DNA of 64,000 nucleotides from assembly GCA_030752605.1 (NCBI GenBank), contig JASMDX010000021.1:4700-68699 (forward strand). Reading direction: 5' to 3'. Position numbers and translations under genes: made by a program. Under the pieces are notes generated by a model. The model was not told the origin of the DNA. It made no database searches and saw nothing but the letters and a program-made list of their open reading frames with translations. How positions within the stretch are numbered: the stretch's first letter is position 1; each line of letters opens with the position of its first letter. Positions 26,579 through 34,936 of the stretch are shown here, piece by piece. The stretch comes from GCA-2731375 sp002731375 (lineage in GTDB: Bacteria > Pseudomonadota > Alphaproteobacteria > GCA-2731375).

Positions 26579-28206
26579 GCCTGGATGCAGTCAGCGTCGG
26601 CATTATGTGGGACCGTCTGGTCGCCATTTCCGACGAAATCGTCACCACCTTGGTGCGGACCTCGTTCTCCACCATCGTCAGTGAAAGCTACGACCTGACC
26701 GTGGCCCTGTTGGATGCGGACGGCGAGTTGATGGCCCAAGGCACCTATAGCGTACCGGTTTTCATGGGCACCGCGCCCGCCACCCTGCAGCATATGCTGG
26801 CGCGTTACCCGGCTGATACCCTGCGGCCCGGCGATGTGGTGATCACCAACGATCCCTGGCTAGGCACCGGCCATATGTTCGACATCAACGTCATGCGGCC
26901 GATTTTCCACGGCGGCCGCATTGTCGCCTATGTCATCTCCATCACCCATCTGCCCGATATCGGCGGCCTGGGCTTTGGCGCGGCAGCACGGGAAATTTAT
27001 CATGAAGGCCTTCGCCTGCCGGTCTGCAAATTGTTCGCAGCCGGGGTGCAAAATGATTTCATCGTCGAGCTAATGCGCACCAACGTCCGGGCGCCGGATC
27101 AGGTGATCGGCGATCTGATGGCCAACGTCACGGCCACCAAGGCGGGCGAGGCCATGCTGACCGGCTTTCTGGCAGAATATGGGCTGGCTAATTTTGCCGC
27201 CCTGTCAGGCGAAATTCGCGGCCGCTCGGAGGCCGCGACCCGAGCCCGGATAGAGGCGATGCCGGACGGCAGCTATCCGAACGAAATCCAGATCGAGGGC
27301 GTGGACGGCGCCCTGGCTCTGGCCTGCCGCATCGAAATCGCCGGCGACGCCATGACGGTCGACTTCTCCGGCACCGACCCTTGCGTGCGCCAGGGTATCA
27401 ACGTGCCGTTCTGCTACACCCGCGCCATGGTGTTGTATTCCATGAAATGCCTGACCGTGCCGGAATTACCCAACAACGGCGGCAGCGTCGTGCCCATCAC
27501 CGTTACCGCTCCTACCGGCTGCCTCGTCGATGCGCAGCCGCCCTCACCCACGGGGGCACGGCACATGATCGGACATTTTGTTTCTCCCTTGGTTTTTGGC
27601 GCCCTGGCCGAGGTGGTACCCGAGCAAATCCAGGCCGATTGCGGCATGATGGATCTGATGACCTTTCAAGGCCGGCACCGGGACGGCCACGATGTTTCAA
27701 CTATCTATTTCGCCTCGGGAGGCTTTGGCGCCCTAGCCGGCCTGGACGGCGCGGAAACCACCCCGGGGCCCTCGAACATGGCAGTTGTGCCCATCGAGGT
27801 ATGGGAGACCCTTACCTCGACCACGGTGGAGCGCAAGATGCTGCTACCGGATACGGGTGGCGCGGGCACATCCCGTGGCGGCCTGGGACAAGAAGTCGTC
27901 ATTCGCAACGACAGCGGCCATGTCATGACCGTCTTTTGCATGGCCAACCGCACGGATTTCCCGCCCTTGGGCTTAATGGGCGGCAGCAATGGCAAGGCAC
28001 GGGAGCACCGGATCAACGATGTGACCGTAGACCCAAAAGGCCATTATCAGTTGGAACCCGGCGACCGCATCACCATGATCGAAGCGGGTGGCGCCGGTTA
28101 CGGCGATCCCGCCGCACGGTCCCGCACGGCCATCGAAACGGATTTGGCGGAGGGTTTCATCACGCCCGAAGGCGCTGCACGCGACTATGGCTTCAGCGGC
28201 GACTAG
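26575..28206 (+). CDS. hyuB: Hydantoinase/oxoprolinase subunit B
   Basis: A 543-aa HyuB-family subunit, partner of the preceding HyuA. The N-terminal signature IMWDRLVAISDEIVTTLVRTS and GDVVITNDPWLGTGHMFD, DIGGLGFGA and EIYHEGLRLP near 140-160 are conserved in the family, including metal-binding Asp/His positions. HyuA activates the amide carbonyl with ATP and HyuB completes hydrolysis in known members. The ATGA overlap with hyuA implies a 1:1 complex. Its 3' end overlaps the minus-strand hyuB by 14 bp. Confidence 0.93.
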   Translation: MSLDAVSVGIMWDRLVAISDEIVTTLVRTSFSTIVSESYDLTVALLDADGELMAQGTYSVPVFMGTAPATLQHMLARYPADTLRPGDVVITNDPWLGTGHMFDINVMRPIFHGGRIVAYVISITHLPDIGGLGFGAAAREIYHEGLRLPVCKLFAAGVQNDFIVELMRTNVRAPDQVIGDLMANVTATKAGEAMLTGFLAEYGLANFAALSGEIRGRSEAATRARIEAMPDGSYPNEIQIEGVDGALALACRIEIAGDAMTVDFSGTDPCVRQGINVPFCYTRAMVLYSMKCLTVPELPNNGGSVVPITVTAPTGCLVDAQPPSPTGARHMIGHFVSPLVFGALAEVVPEQIQADCGMMDLMTFQGRHRDGHDVSTIYFASGGFGALAGLDGAETTPGPSNMAVVPIEVWETLTSTTVERKMLLPDTGGAGTSRGGLGQEVVIRNDSGHVMTVFCMANRTDFPPLGLMGGSNGKAREHRINDVTVDPKGHYQLEPGDRITMIEAGGAGYGDPAARSRTAIETDLAEGFITPEGAARDYGFSGD

Positions 28207-29917
28207 CCCTCAGTGCCTCGGTTTCCGCCTGTCTAACGCCAGATACCTGATCGTCGATGACAACACCATAGGCCGCCGCCGCATGCTTGACACTGACTTT
28301 GCCCTCCGCCACGTCGCGCAGAACATGGGCCGGGTCACGCTCCAACGGGTCACCGAAACCGCCACCTGACGGCAGATTGACCTGTAGCATGTCACCCTTT
28401 TGCACGTTGACCAAAAATGGCCCGAAAAAATCCTCGTGGCTGCCGTCCGCGCGGATCAGGCGCAGACCTGCATGGGCGCCCTTCTCGCCACCCTCCAGAC
28501 CATAGGGCGCGTTTTGATGACGATCGGTACGCACCTGCAGCACGGCCTCGTCGGAAAGAAAGCGGATATGCCGGACCACGGCCAGGCCGCCACGGTATTT
28601 ACCCGCCCCCCCCGAGTCAGGCACCAGGCCATAGCGTTCAATCATCAGGGGTTGGTCCACCTCCAGCATCTCGGCCGGAGTGTTGGAATAATTAACGATG
28701 GTGCCGGTCGAGGCATCCATGCCATCTCGGTCCGGGCCGCCGCCCCAGGAACCGACCAAGCCTTCCAAATAAACGAACGGTTTGCCGTCCGCATAATAGC
28801 CGCCAAAGCTTACGGTGGTATCGGGTGCGTGAGGGCCGCAGGCCGGCACGCGGTGCGGGGCCAATTGTGCCAGGGCACCGAATACAGCGTCGGCTACCCT
28901 GTCGGCGGTCAAGCCCCGGGCCGCCACCGGCGCGGGGGCCGAGGGATTCACGATGGAGCGTTCTGGTGTGAGGATCCTAATCGGCCGGAAATAGCCGGCG
29001 TTGTTGGGAATGTTGAGATCGAAGACGGAGCGGATGCAGGCCCAGGCGGCGGAGGCGGTGAAACTATACACCGAATTGATCGCGCCCCTCACTTGGGGGG
29101 ATGTGCCCGCAAAATCTATCGTCATGTCCTCGTCGGCAACGGTGATCTTGACCTGGATGGTGATGACGCCGGAATCGAAGCCATCGCCATCGATAAAGTC
29201 GGAGAAGCTGTAGTCACCATCAGGCAGTTTAGCTATTTCGGCCCGGGTGCGGCGCTCGGTATAGTCCAGCAAGGCCTCTCGATAGTTTTCGAAACCTTCC
29301 CTGCCATAACGATCCACCAGTTCAGTCAGGCCTCGCTCGCCAATGCGGCAGGCGGCGATCTGGCTGTTGATATCTCCCAGCACGGTTTCAGGCATGCGGA
29401 CATTGCGTTCAATAATGCGAAACACGGTTTCTTCCGGTACGCCAGCCCGATAGAGGCGCAAGGGTGGCAGGCGTAAACCTTCCTGATAAATTTCCGTGGA
29501 GTCGCACGCCATGGAGCCGGGCACACGCCCTCCCATATCAATCTGATGCGCAATGCACGCGGAATAACCAACCAAGGCCCCATCCACGAACACCGGCAGC
29601 ACGGCGATGATATCAGGCAGGTGCGTGCCGCCGTCGTAAGGATCGTTCAAGGCAAAGATATCGCCCGGCGCTATGTCATCGCCAAACTGCTTCAACACAG
29701 CATTGAGGGCGGAGGGCATGCTACCCAGATGCAGCGGCAGGCAGGTGCCCTGCGCAATAAACTCGCTATTCGCTCCAAACAACGCCGTAGAATAATCCAG
29801 CGCCTCCTTGACGATGAAGGAACGCGCGGTGCGCGCCACGGTCAGGGCCATGTCATCGGCGATGGATGCCAGTCGGTTCTTGATGACCTCCAGGGTAAAG
29901 GGATCAATTTCAGCCAT
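28193..29917 (-). CDS. hyuB: Hydantoinase/oxoprolinase subunit B (second copy)
   Basis: A 574-aa HyuB-family protein with DPFTLEVIKNRLASIADDMA at the N-terminus, GDIFALNDPYDGGTHLPDI near 104-122 and EIYQEGLRLPP near 166. It is more like the third copy (33233-34936) than the first in its N-terminal GDIF-DPY-GGTHLPD pattern. Its partner HyuA is not downstream, but the divergent gene at 30033, about 115 bp away, is a good candidate, so the pair would share a divergent control region instead of one message. Confidence 0.92.
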   Translation of the reverse strand: MAEIDPFTLEVIKNRLASIADDMALTVARTARSFIVKEALDYSTALFGANSEFIAQGTCLPLHLGSMPSALNAVLKQFGDDIAPGDIFALNDPYDGGTHLPDIIAVLPVFVDGALVGYSACIAHQIDMGGRVPGSMACDSTEIYQEGLRLPPLRLYRAGVPEETVFRIIERNVRMPETVLGDINSQIAACRIGERGLTELVDRYGREGFENYREALLDYTERRTRAEIAKLPDGDYSFSDFIDGDGFDSGVITIQVKITVADEDMTIDFAGTSPQVRGAINSVYSFTASAAWACIRSVFDLNIPNNAGYFRPIRILTPERSIVNPSAPAPVAARGLTADRVADAVFGALAQLAPHRVPACGPHAPDTTVSFGGYYADGKPFVYLEGLVGSWGGGPDRDGMDASTGTIVNYSNTPAEMLEVDQPLMIERYGLVPDSGGAGKYRGGLAVVRHIRFLSDEAVLQVRTDRHQNAPYGLEGGEKGAHAGLRLIRADGSHEDFFGPFLVNVQKGDMLQVNLPSGGGFGDPLERDPAHVLRDVAEGKVSVKHAAAAYGVVIDDQVSGVRQAETEALRASRR

Positions 29918-30032
29918 CTCTGCTTACTCCATCGTCATTATCTAGCCAGATGATGGCAATTTCATCGCGCGCCGTCGATCAAAAGCTCTAGAATAACGCC
30001 AGTATTTTGGCATGTTTTGGCCGGGAGCAGGC

Positions 30033-32123
30033 ATGAAGTATCGGATTGGCATCGACATCGGCGGAACTTTCACGGACGTGGTTTTTCTAGCTGGGGACGG
30101 CACTACATTGACCGCCAAATTGTCCTCTACCCCTCAAGACTACAGCCTGGCGATTGCCGAAGGGGTCGGACGGCTCATGCAACAGCATGGTATTTCCGGC
30201 ACTGACGTGGGCGAGGTATTGCACGGCACCACCATAGCCACCAACGCCATCCTGCAACATCGGGGTGTGAAAACCGCGTTGATCACCACGGAAGGTTTCG
30301 CCGATGTGCTGGAGATCCGCCGTCTGCGCATGCCAGTGCTGTACGATCTGGCCTGGCGCAAACCGGAGGCCCTGGTCGCCCGCGCCAACCGTTATGAAGT
30401 AACCGAACGCATGGATCATCGCGGCAAGGCTGCCAAGCCGCTGGATGAAGCGCAGGCCGCCACGGCGATCGACAAGCTGTTGGCTGACGGCAGTATCGAG
30501 GCGATTGCCGTCTGCCTCCTCAACAGCTATGCCAATGGCGCTCACGAGGACCGCATCCTCGAACTGATCAGGGCGCGGGATAAGGATATTCCTGTCTGCC
30601 TGTCTTGGCAGGTTCTACCGGAAATCAGGGAGTACGAACGCACCTCCACCACCGTGGTGAACGCCTATATCCTGCCCGTGGTCCAAGGCTATCTCGAGGC
30701 CCTGTCCAATCGCTTGCGAAGCTTGGAGATCACGGCCCCGATCATGGTCATGCAATCGAACGGAGGCGCCATGGGTGTGGCGGCGGCCAGCGCTCTGCCC
30801 ATTCATATTATTGAGTCCGGGCCCGCCGCCGGCGTCGTCGGCGCGGCCGAGATCATCAAGCAACTGGGCCACGACAATGCCCTGACCTTCGACATGGGCG
30901 GCACCACGGCCAAGGCGGCGATAATTGAGAACGGTACCTATAACAGGGTCGGCGAGCTGGACGTGGGTGCCGGCATCAATCTGGCGGGCCGGCTATTGAA
31001 AGGCGGCGGCTACCATGTGCGCGTCCCGGCCATCGATATCGCCGAGATCGGCGCGGGCGGCGGCAGCCTTCTGGCTCTCGATGACGTGGGCGGCATTTCA
31101 GTGGGTCCAGAAAGCGCGGGAGCCGATCCCGGCCCCGTTTGCTATGGCCTGGGCAATGACATACCCACGGTGACAGATGCCAATGTCCTACTGGGCTATT
31201 TGAACCCCCAACATCTGGTCGGCGGTGGCCTGAGCTTGAACAAGGACAGGGCCACCGCTGCCCTGCGCGATAAAATGGCCGCCCCTCTGGACATGAGTAT
31301 CGAGGCCGTGGCTTATGGTGCTCACACGGTTGCCGACGCCACCATGGCCAGGGCGCTACGCGCCGTGTCTTCGGATAGAGGCCGGGACCCACGGGACTTC
31401 GCCCTGATTGCCTTTGGTGGGAACGGCCCCGTGCATGCGGCCTCCCTGTGCGATGGCCTCGATATCAAGCGCATTCTAATACCGCCCATCGGCGGCGTCT
31501 TTAGCGCACTGGGCCTGCTGTTCCCAGCCACAGAACACCATTATGTGCAAACCTTCAGACGCCAGCTAAAAAACTGTGATCCGGGAAAACTGGAAAGCGC
31601 CTTTGAGAACAAGGAAGCGGAAGGCCGGGCCGCCCTGTTAGCAGAGGGTTACGGCCCGAATCAGGTTTGTTGCGAACGCTTCATCGATTTGCGTTATCGC
31701 GGTGAGAATTCGGAACTCTCCGTGCCGTATTCAGGGGCTGCTAATGTTCTGGCCACCCTGCGCCAAGCTTTCGACGATGCTCACGAGAAGATCTACGGTT
31801 ACCATTCGGCGAAAGAAAGTGTGGAAATCGTCAATCTGCGCGTCGTCGCCAGCGGTCTCTCGAAAATCAGCCGTGTGCCGGCACAGCTCAAATTATCAGG
31901 CCAGGGGTCAACAAACCTTGAGTCAACGGAACGGCAGGCCTATTTCGGCCCGGTCATGGGTTGGCACGCCACGCCAGTTCTTGGCCGTGGGGAGATCGAT
32001 GAAACCGGCCGCGCGGGGCCGCTGATTATCGAGGAATACGATTGCACCACCGTGGTGCCGCCGGGCTGGCGCATACACCGCGGTCACTGGGATATTATGG
32101 TGATGACGGCTGATCAGGATTAA
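30033..32123 (+). CDS. hyuA: Hydantoinase/oxoprolinase subunit A (second copy)
   Basis: A 696-aa HyuA-type subunit. ATG 30033 (MKYRIGIDIGGTFTDVVFL) is preferred over 30012 because GGAG lies at 30023-30026. ASKHA motifs are GIDIGGTFTD at 6-15, HGTTIATNAILQHRG near 67-81 and FDMGGTTAKAAIIENG near 292-307. It is divergent from the hyuB at 28193-29917. The stop interlocks with that of the alanine-racemase-like gene (TTAA at 32120-32123). Confidence 0.92.
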   Translation: MKYRIGIDIGGTFTDVVFLAGDGTTLTAKLSSTPQDYSLAIAEGVGRLMQQHGISGTDVGEVLHGTTIATNAILQHRGVKTALITTEGFADVLEIRRLRMPVLYDLAWRKPEALVARANRYEVTERMDHRGKAAKPLDEAQAATAIDKLLADGSIEAIAVCLLNSYANGAHEDRILELIRARDKDIPVCLSWQVLPEIREYERTSTTVVNAYILPVVQGYLEALSNRLRSLEITAPIMVMQSNGGAMGVAAASALPIHIIESGPAAGVVGAAEIIKQLGHDNALTFDMGGTTAKAAIIENGTYNRVGELDVGAGINLAGRLLKGGGYHVRVPAIDIAEIGAGGGSLLALDDVGGISVGPESAGADPGPVCYGLGNDIPTVTDANVLLGYLNPQHLVGGGLSLNKDRATAALRDKMAAPLDMSIEAVAYGAHTVADATMARALRAVSSDRGRDPRDFALIAFGGNGPVHAASLCDGLDIKRILIPPIGGVFSALGLLFPATEHHYVQTFRRQLKNCDPGKLESAFENKEAEGRAALLAEGYGPNQVCCERFIDLRYRGENSELSVPYSGAANVLATLRQAFDDAHEKIYGYHSAKESVEIVNLRVVASGLSKISRVPAQLKLSGQGSTNLESTERQAYFGPVMGWHATPVLGRGEIDETGRAGPLIIEEYDCTTVVPPGWRIHRGHWDIMVMTADQD

Positions 32124-33220
32124 CCGAGATACACCCTTGGAAGAGTCCTGGCCAAGCGCGGCAATATCTCCATCAAGGGCAGATCCAGCCATGCCCCCAG
32201 TTCCGTACCGGTGATCTCGGCGCCATCCTGAACGCCCAGCAGCACCACCTCATCGCCCACGGCGGCCGTATCCATGCCCGTGACATCGATCACCGTATGT
32301 TCTATCCCCCGGCGTCCGACCACGGGCGCGCGGCGGCCATGTACCAGAACCTCGCCCAAGGGCGGGCGGTGTTTGAAACCATCGCCAAAACCAATGGGCA
32401 AGACGGCCAGCCGGGTGACATTCTCCAACGCCCCACCACCCAGGAAGCCGACATAGGCCCCGACGGGGAATTCCTTGACCTGGATGATAGCGCTCTTGAC
32501 CCCAGCGATGACAGGTCGCGTGGAGATCATGTCTGCCCATTTACCATCAAGCAGGTGAAACAACAGGCGGCCCGCATTGATAGCATCATAATTTAGTTCG
32601 GGATAACCCAGGACCACATTGGAGGAGGCAACCATACGGTGCAGATCGTCAAACCCCGCCGCCTGACCGGTCTCGTAGGCTCGCTCAAAATGTGATACCT
32701 GAAGCTTAATGCCTTCCGGATCATCGGGCCCATTTAGATGGGTGTAAATGCAGCTAAGGCGCAGATTTTTTGATGCTTTGACGGCAGCGTAGGCGGCGGG
32801 CCAGTCCTCCGGGTTCAAACCCAACCGGCCCAGCCCTGTTTCGACCTTGAACTGCACCTCAAGTGGGCTGCCGACCGCATCAAACGCCGCTAGGCTGACC
32901 ATATCATGCACGGTGACAATAACGTCCAGAGCCGCGACTTCGACTGCCGCTTCCGGCGGGGTCGAGGCATACAACAGCATGGGTGCCTTGATACCGGCGT
33001 CGCGAATGGCGCGGGCATCTTCCGGATTGCCCACCGCGAGGCTGTTAGCGCCGCCCTCTATGACTGCCCTGGCTGTGATCGCAGCGCCGCAACCAAAGCC
33101 ATCGCTTTTCACCACCGCCATGATCGCCACATCCGGCCCTACGGTATCCCGCAGCAGGCCAACGTTATGGCGCAGCGCGGCCAGATCAATCTCCACCCAG
33201 GCAGGGCGGGTCATGGTCAT
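32120..33220 (-). CDS. Alanine racemase-fold PLP protein, catalytic Tyr replaced by Phe
   Basis: A 366-aa fold-type III PLP protein. The PLP lysine is K38 in AVVKSDGFGCG, where true Alr has a conserved His four to five residues later. R132 (ETGLGRLG) and H161 (IYTHLNGPD) match the PLP contacts. The second catalytic base, Tyr265 in Geobacillus Alr (VSYG), aligns with F259 in YVGFLGG, and the substrate loop CMD aligns with G305-I306-E307. A classical two-base alanine racemase is therefore doubtful. The gene is last in a unit with a TRAP transporter and hyuA-hyuB, 12 nt after hyuB, so a racemase or lyase for the product of ring opening is a reasonable guess. Confidence 0.82.
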   Translation of the reverse strand: MTMTRPAWVEIDLAALRHNVGLLRDTVGPDVAIMAVVKSDGFGCGAAITARAVIEGGANSLAVGNPEDARAIRDAGIKAPMLLYASTPPEAAVEVAALDVIVTVHDMVSLAAFDAVGSPLEVQFKVETGLGRLGLNPEDWPAAYAAVKASKNLRLSCIYTHLNGPDDPEGIKLQVSHFERAYETGQAAGFDDLHRMVASSNVVLGYPELNYDAINAGRLLFHLLDGKWADMISTRPVIAGVKSAIIQVKEFPVGAYVGFLGGGALENVTRLAVLPIGFGDGFKHRPPLGEVLVHGRRAPVVGRRGIEHTVIDVTGMDTAAVGDEVVLLGVQDGAEITGTELGAWLDLPLMEILPRLARTLPRVYLG

Positions 33221-33232
33221 TCGCCGGCACTC

Positions 33233-34936
33233 CTATTCCGTCGGTTCAAAACCATAATTTTTCCTTAGATATTCAGCGCTGAATTTACCGTCGCGATAGT
33301 CCGCCGCGACAGCCTCGGCATCCCGCTCCGCCGGCACACCATAGCCGCCCGCACCTGGCGTTTCGATCACCACCGTGTCATCCGGGCCAAAGGGCACATG
33401 GTTTGGCTTGTCGGGCAGGGTTTCATCATTGTGACTGGGCCTTTGAATGGAAAAGCGCCCGGTACCACCCGGCTGGCCGCCGAAGATGCCCCACGGCTGA
33501 TGGGCAAAGCGTTCGCCCATGCCGGAGAATACCGCTTCGTGACCGATTGGGCGCACAACCCGGCGGATGCCCATGCCGCCACGGTATTTGCCGGCGCCGC
33601 CCGAATCCTGGATCAGGCCGTAGCTCTCCACCATGAGGGGATATTCCGCCTCGATCGCCTCTACCGGCAGGTTGGAGGTGTTGGTGATATGGACCTGCAC
33701 GCCATCCTTGCCGTCCTTGGTGAAGCGGCCGCCGAAGCCACCGCCCAGCGTTTCCAAATAGAGGTATGTGCGGTCATGGCGCGGGTCATGGCCAAAGAAC
33801 ACCGCCGTCACGTTGGCGCCGTTGGCAGCCCCCACCGCTTGCTCGGGCAGGGCTTGGGCCAGGGCGCCAATCAGCACGTCGACCACCCGCTGCGAGGTAT
33901 TGGCCCGGCCCGCGACCGCCGCCGGATGCACCGCGTTAACCAAGGTGCCCAGAGGGGCGCTGATCTCAACTGCGCGGATCAGGCCATGGTTATTAGGCAG
34001 ATCGGGATCCAACATCGCCTTCAAGACGTAGTACACTGCCGACTGTGCGGCGTTGAAGGTCATGTTGAAGTTACCCTTCATCTGCGTCCCGGTACCGGCG
34101 AAGTCAAAGGCGATGTTTTCGCCGTCCACATCGACACGCACCGAAATGGGAATGTCCGAGGTACCCATGCCATCGTTGTCCAACAGGTCGGTAAACTCGT
34201 ACCGACCATCGGGCACGGTGCGGATGCTGTCACGCAGGCGCGCCTCGGTCCTATCCATGATGGCATCGAACGACCGCGCCAACATGACCCGCCCATAACG
34301 CTGGGCCATTTCGCCAAGGCGGCGACTACCCAGGCGGCAGGCCGCGACCTGGGCAAAATAATCGCCCCGACGCTCGCGGGGCACGCGCACGTTCAGCAGC
34401 AGCAGATCAAATATATCCTGAACCAGTTCACCGCCCTTGAACAGGCGAACCAGGGGGATGCGCAGCCCCTCCTGATAAATCTCCGACATGCCGCCGGCCA
34501 TGCTGCCGGGCGTCATGCCGCCGATATCGGCGTGATGGGCGATGTTGCAGACAAAGCCCAACAGCTTGCCGTCCACGAAGGCAGGCATGGCTAGGTTGAC
34601 GTCAGGCAGATGGGTGCCGCCCGCGACATAAGGATCATTGGCGACGAAGATGTCGCCCTCGGCGAAATCCACCTCGTCGTATTTGACCAGCAACTGCTCC
34701 ATCATGCCCAGCATGGAGGCAAGATGGATCGGCAGAGAGTTTTCCGACTGCACGACCAATCTGCCCTGGGCATCGGTGAGGGCAATTGAATGGTCACGGC
34801 GTTCCTTGATGTTGGTGGAATAGGCCGCCTTGGTTAGGGCGATATAGGATTCATCGGTGATCGAGCGCAGGCTGTTGCGCAGGATCTCCAGCGTGATGGG
34901 ATCTATATCGTCTTGTTCATCAGTCACATTGGTCAT
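33233..34936 (-). CDS. hyuB: Hydantoinase/oxoprolinase subunit B (third copy)
   Basis: A 567-aa HyuB subunit. ATG 34936 (MTNVTDEQDDIDPITLEIL) is set by the ATGA overlap with the upstream hyuA. Family segments are GDIFVANDPYVAGGTHLPDV near 97-116, HADIGGMTPGSMAGG near 138-152 and EIYQEGLRIPL. It follows the TRAP genes and hyuA and precedes the racemase-like gene by 12 nt, all on the minus strand. Confidence 0.93.
   Translation of the reverse strand: MTNVTDEQDDIDPITLEILRNSLRSITDESYIALTKAAYSTNIKERRDHSIALTDAQGRLVVQSENSLPIHLASMLGMMEQLLVKYDEVDFAEGDIFVANDPYVAGGTHLPDVNLAMPAFVDGKLLGFVCNIAHHADIGGMTPGSMAGGMSEIYQEGLRIPLVRLFKGGELVQDIFDLLLLNVRVPRERRGDYFAQVAACRLGSRRLGEMAQRYGRVMLARSFDAIMDRTEARLRDSIRTVPDGRYEFTDLLDNDGMGTSDIPISVRVDVDGENIAFDFAGTGTQMKGNFNMTFNAAQSAVYYVLKAMLDPDLPNNHGLIRAVEISAPLGTLVNAVHPAAVAGRANTSQRVVDVLIGALAQALPEQAVGAANGANVTAVFFGHDPRHDRTYLYLETLGGGFGGRFTKDGKDGVQVHITNTSNLPVEAIEAEYPLMVESYGLIQDSGGAGKYRGGMGIRRVVRPIGHEAVFSGMGERFAHQPWGIFGGQPGGTGRFSIQRPSHNDETLPDKPNHVPFGPDDTVVIETPGAGGYGVPAERDAEAVAADYRDGKFSAEYLRKNYGFEPTE

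Noticed and set aside
28400..29476. 358-codon plus-strand frame opposite hyuB
   Set aside because: Antisense to a HyuB protein with full family motifs; His- and Gly-rich shadow composition.
33398..34594. 398-codon plus-strand frame opposite hyuB
   Set aside because: Shadow of the well-supported minus-strand HyuB; no motif and no ribosome site.
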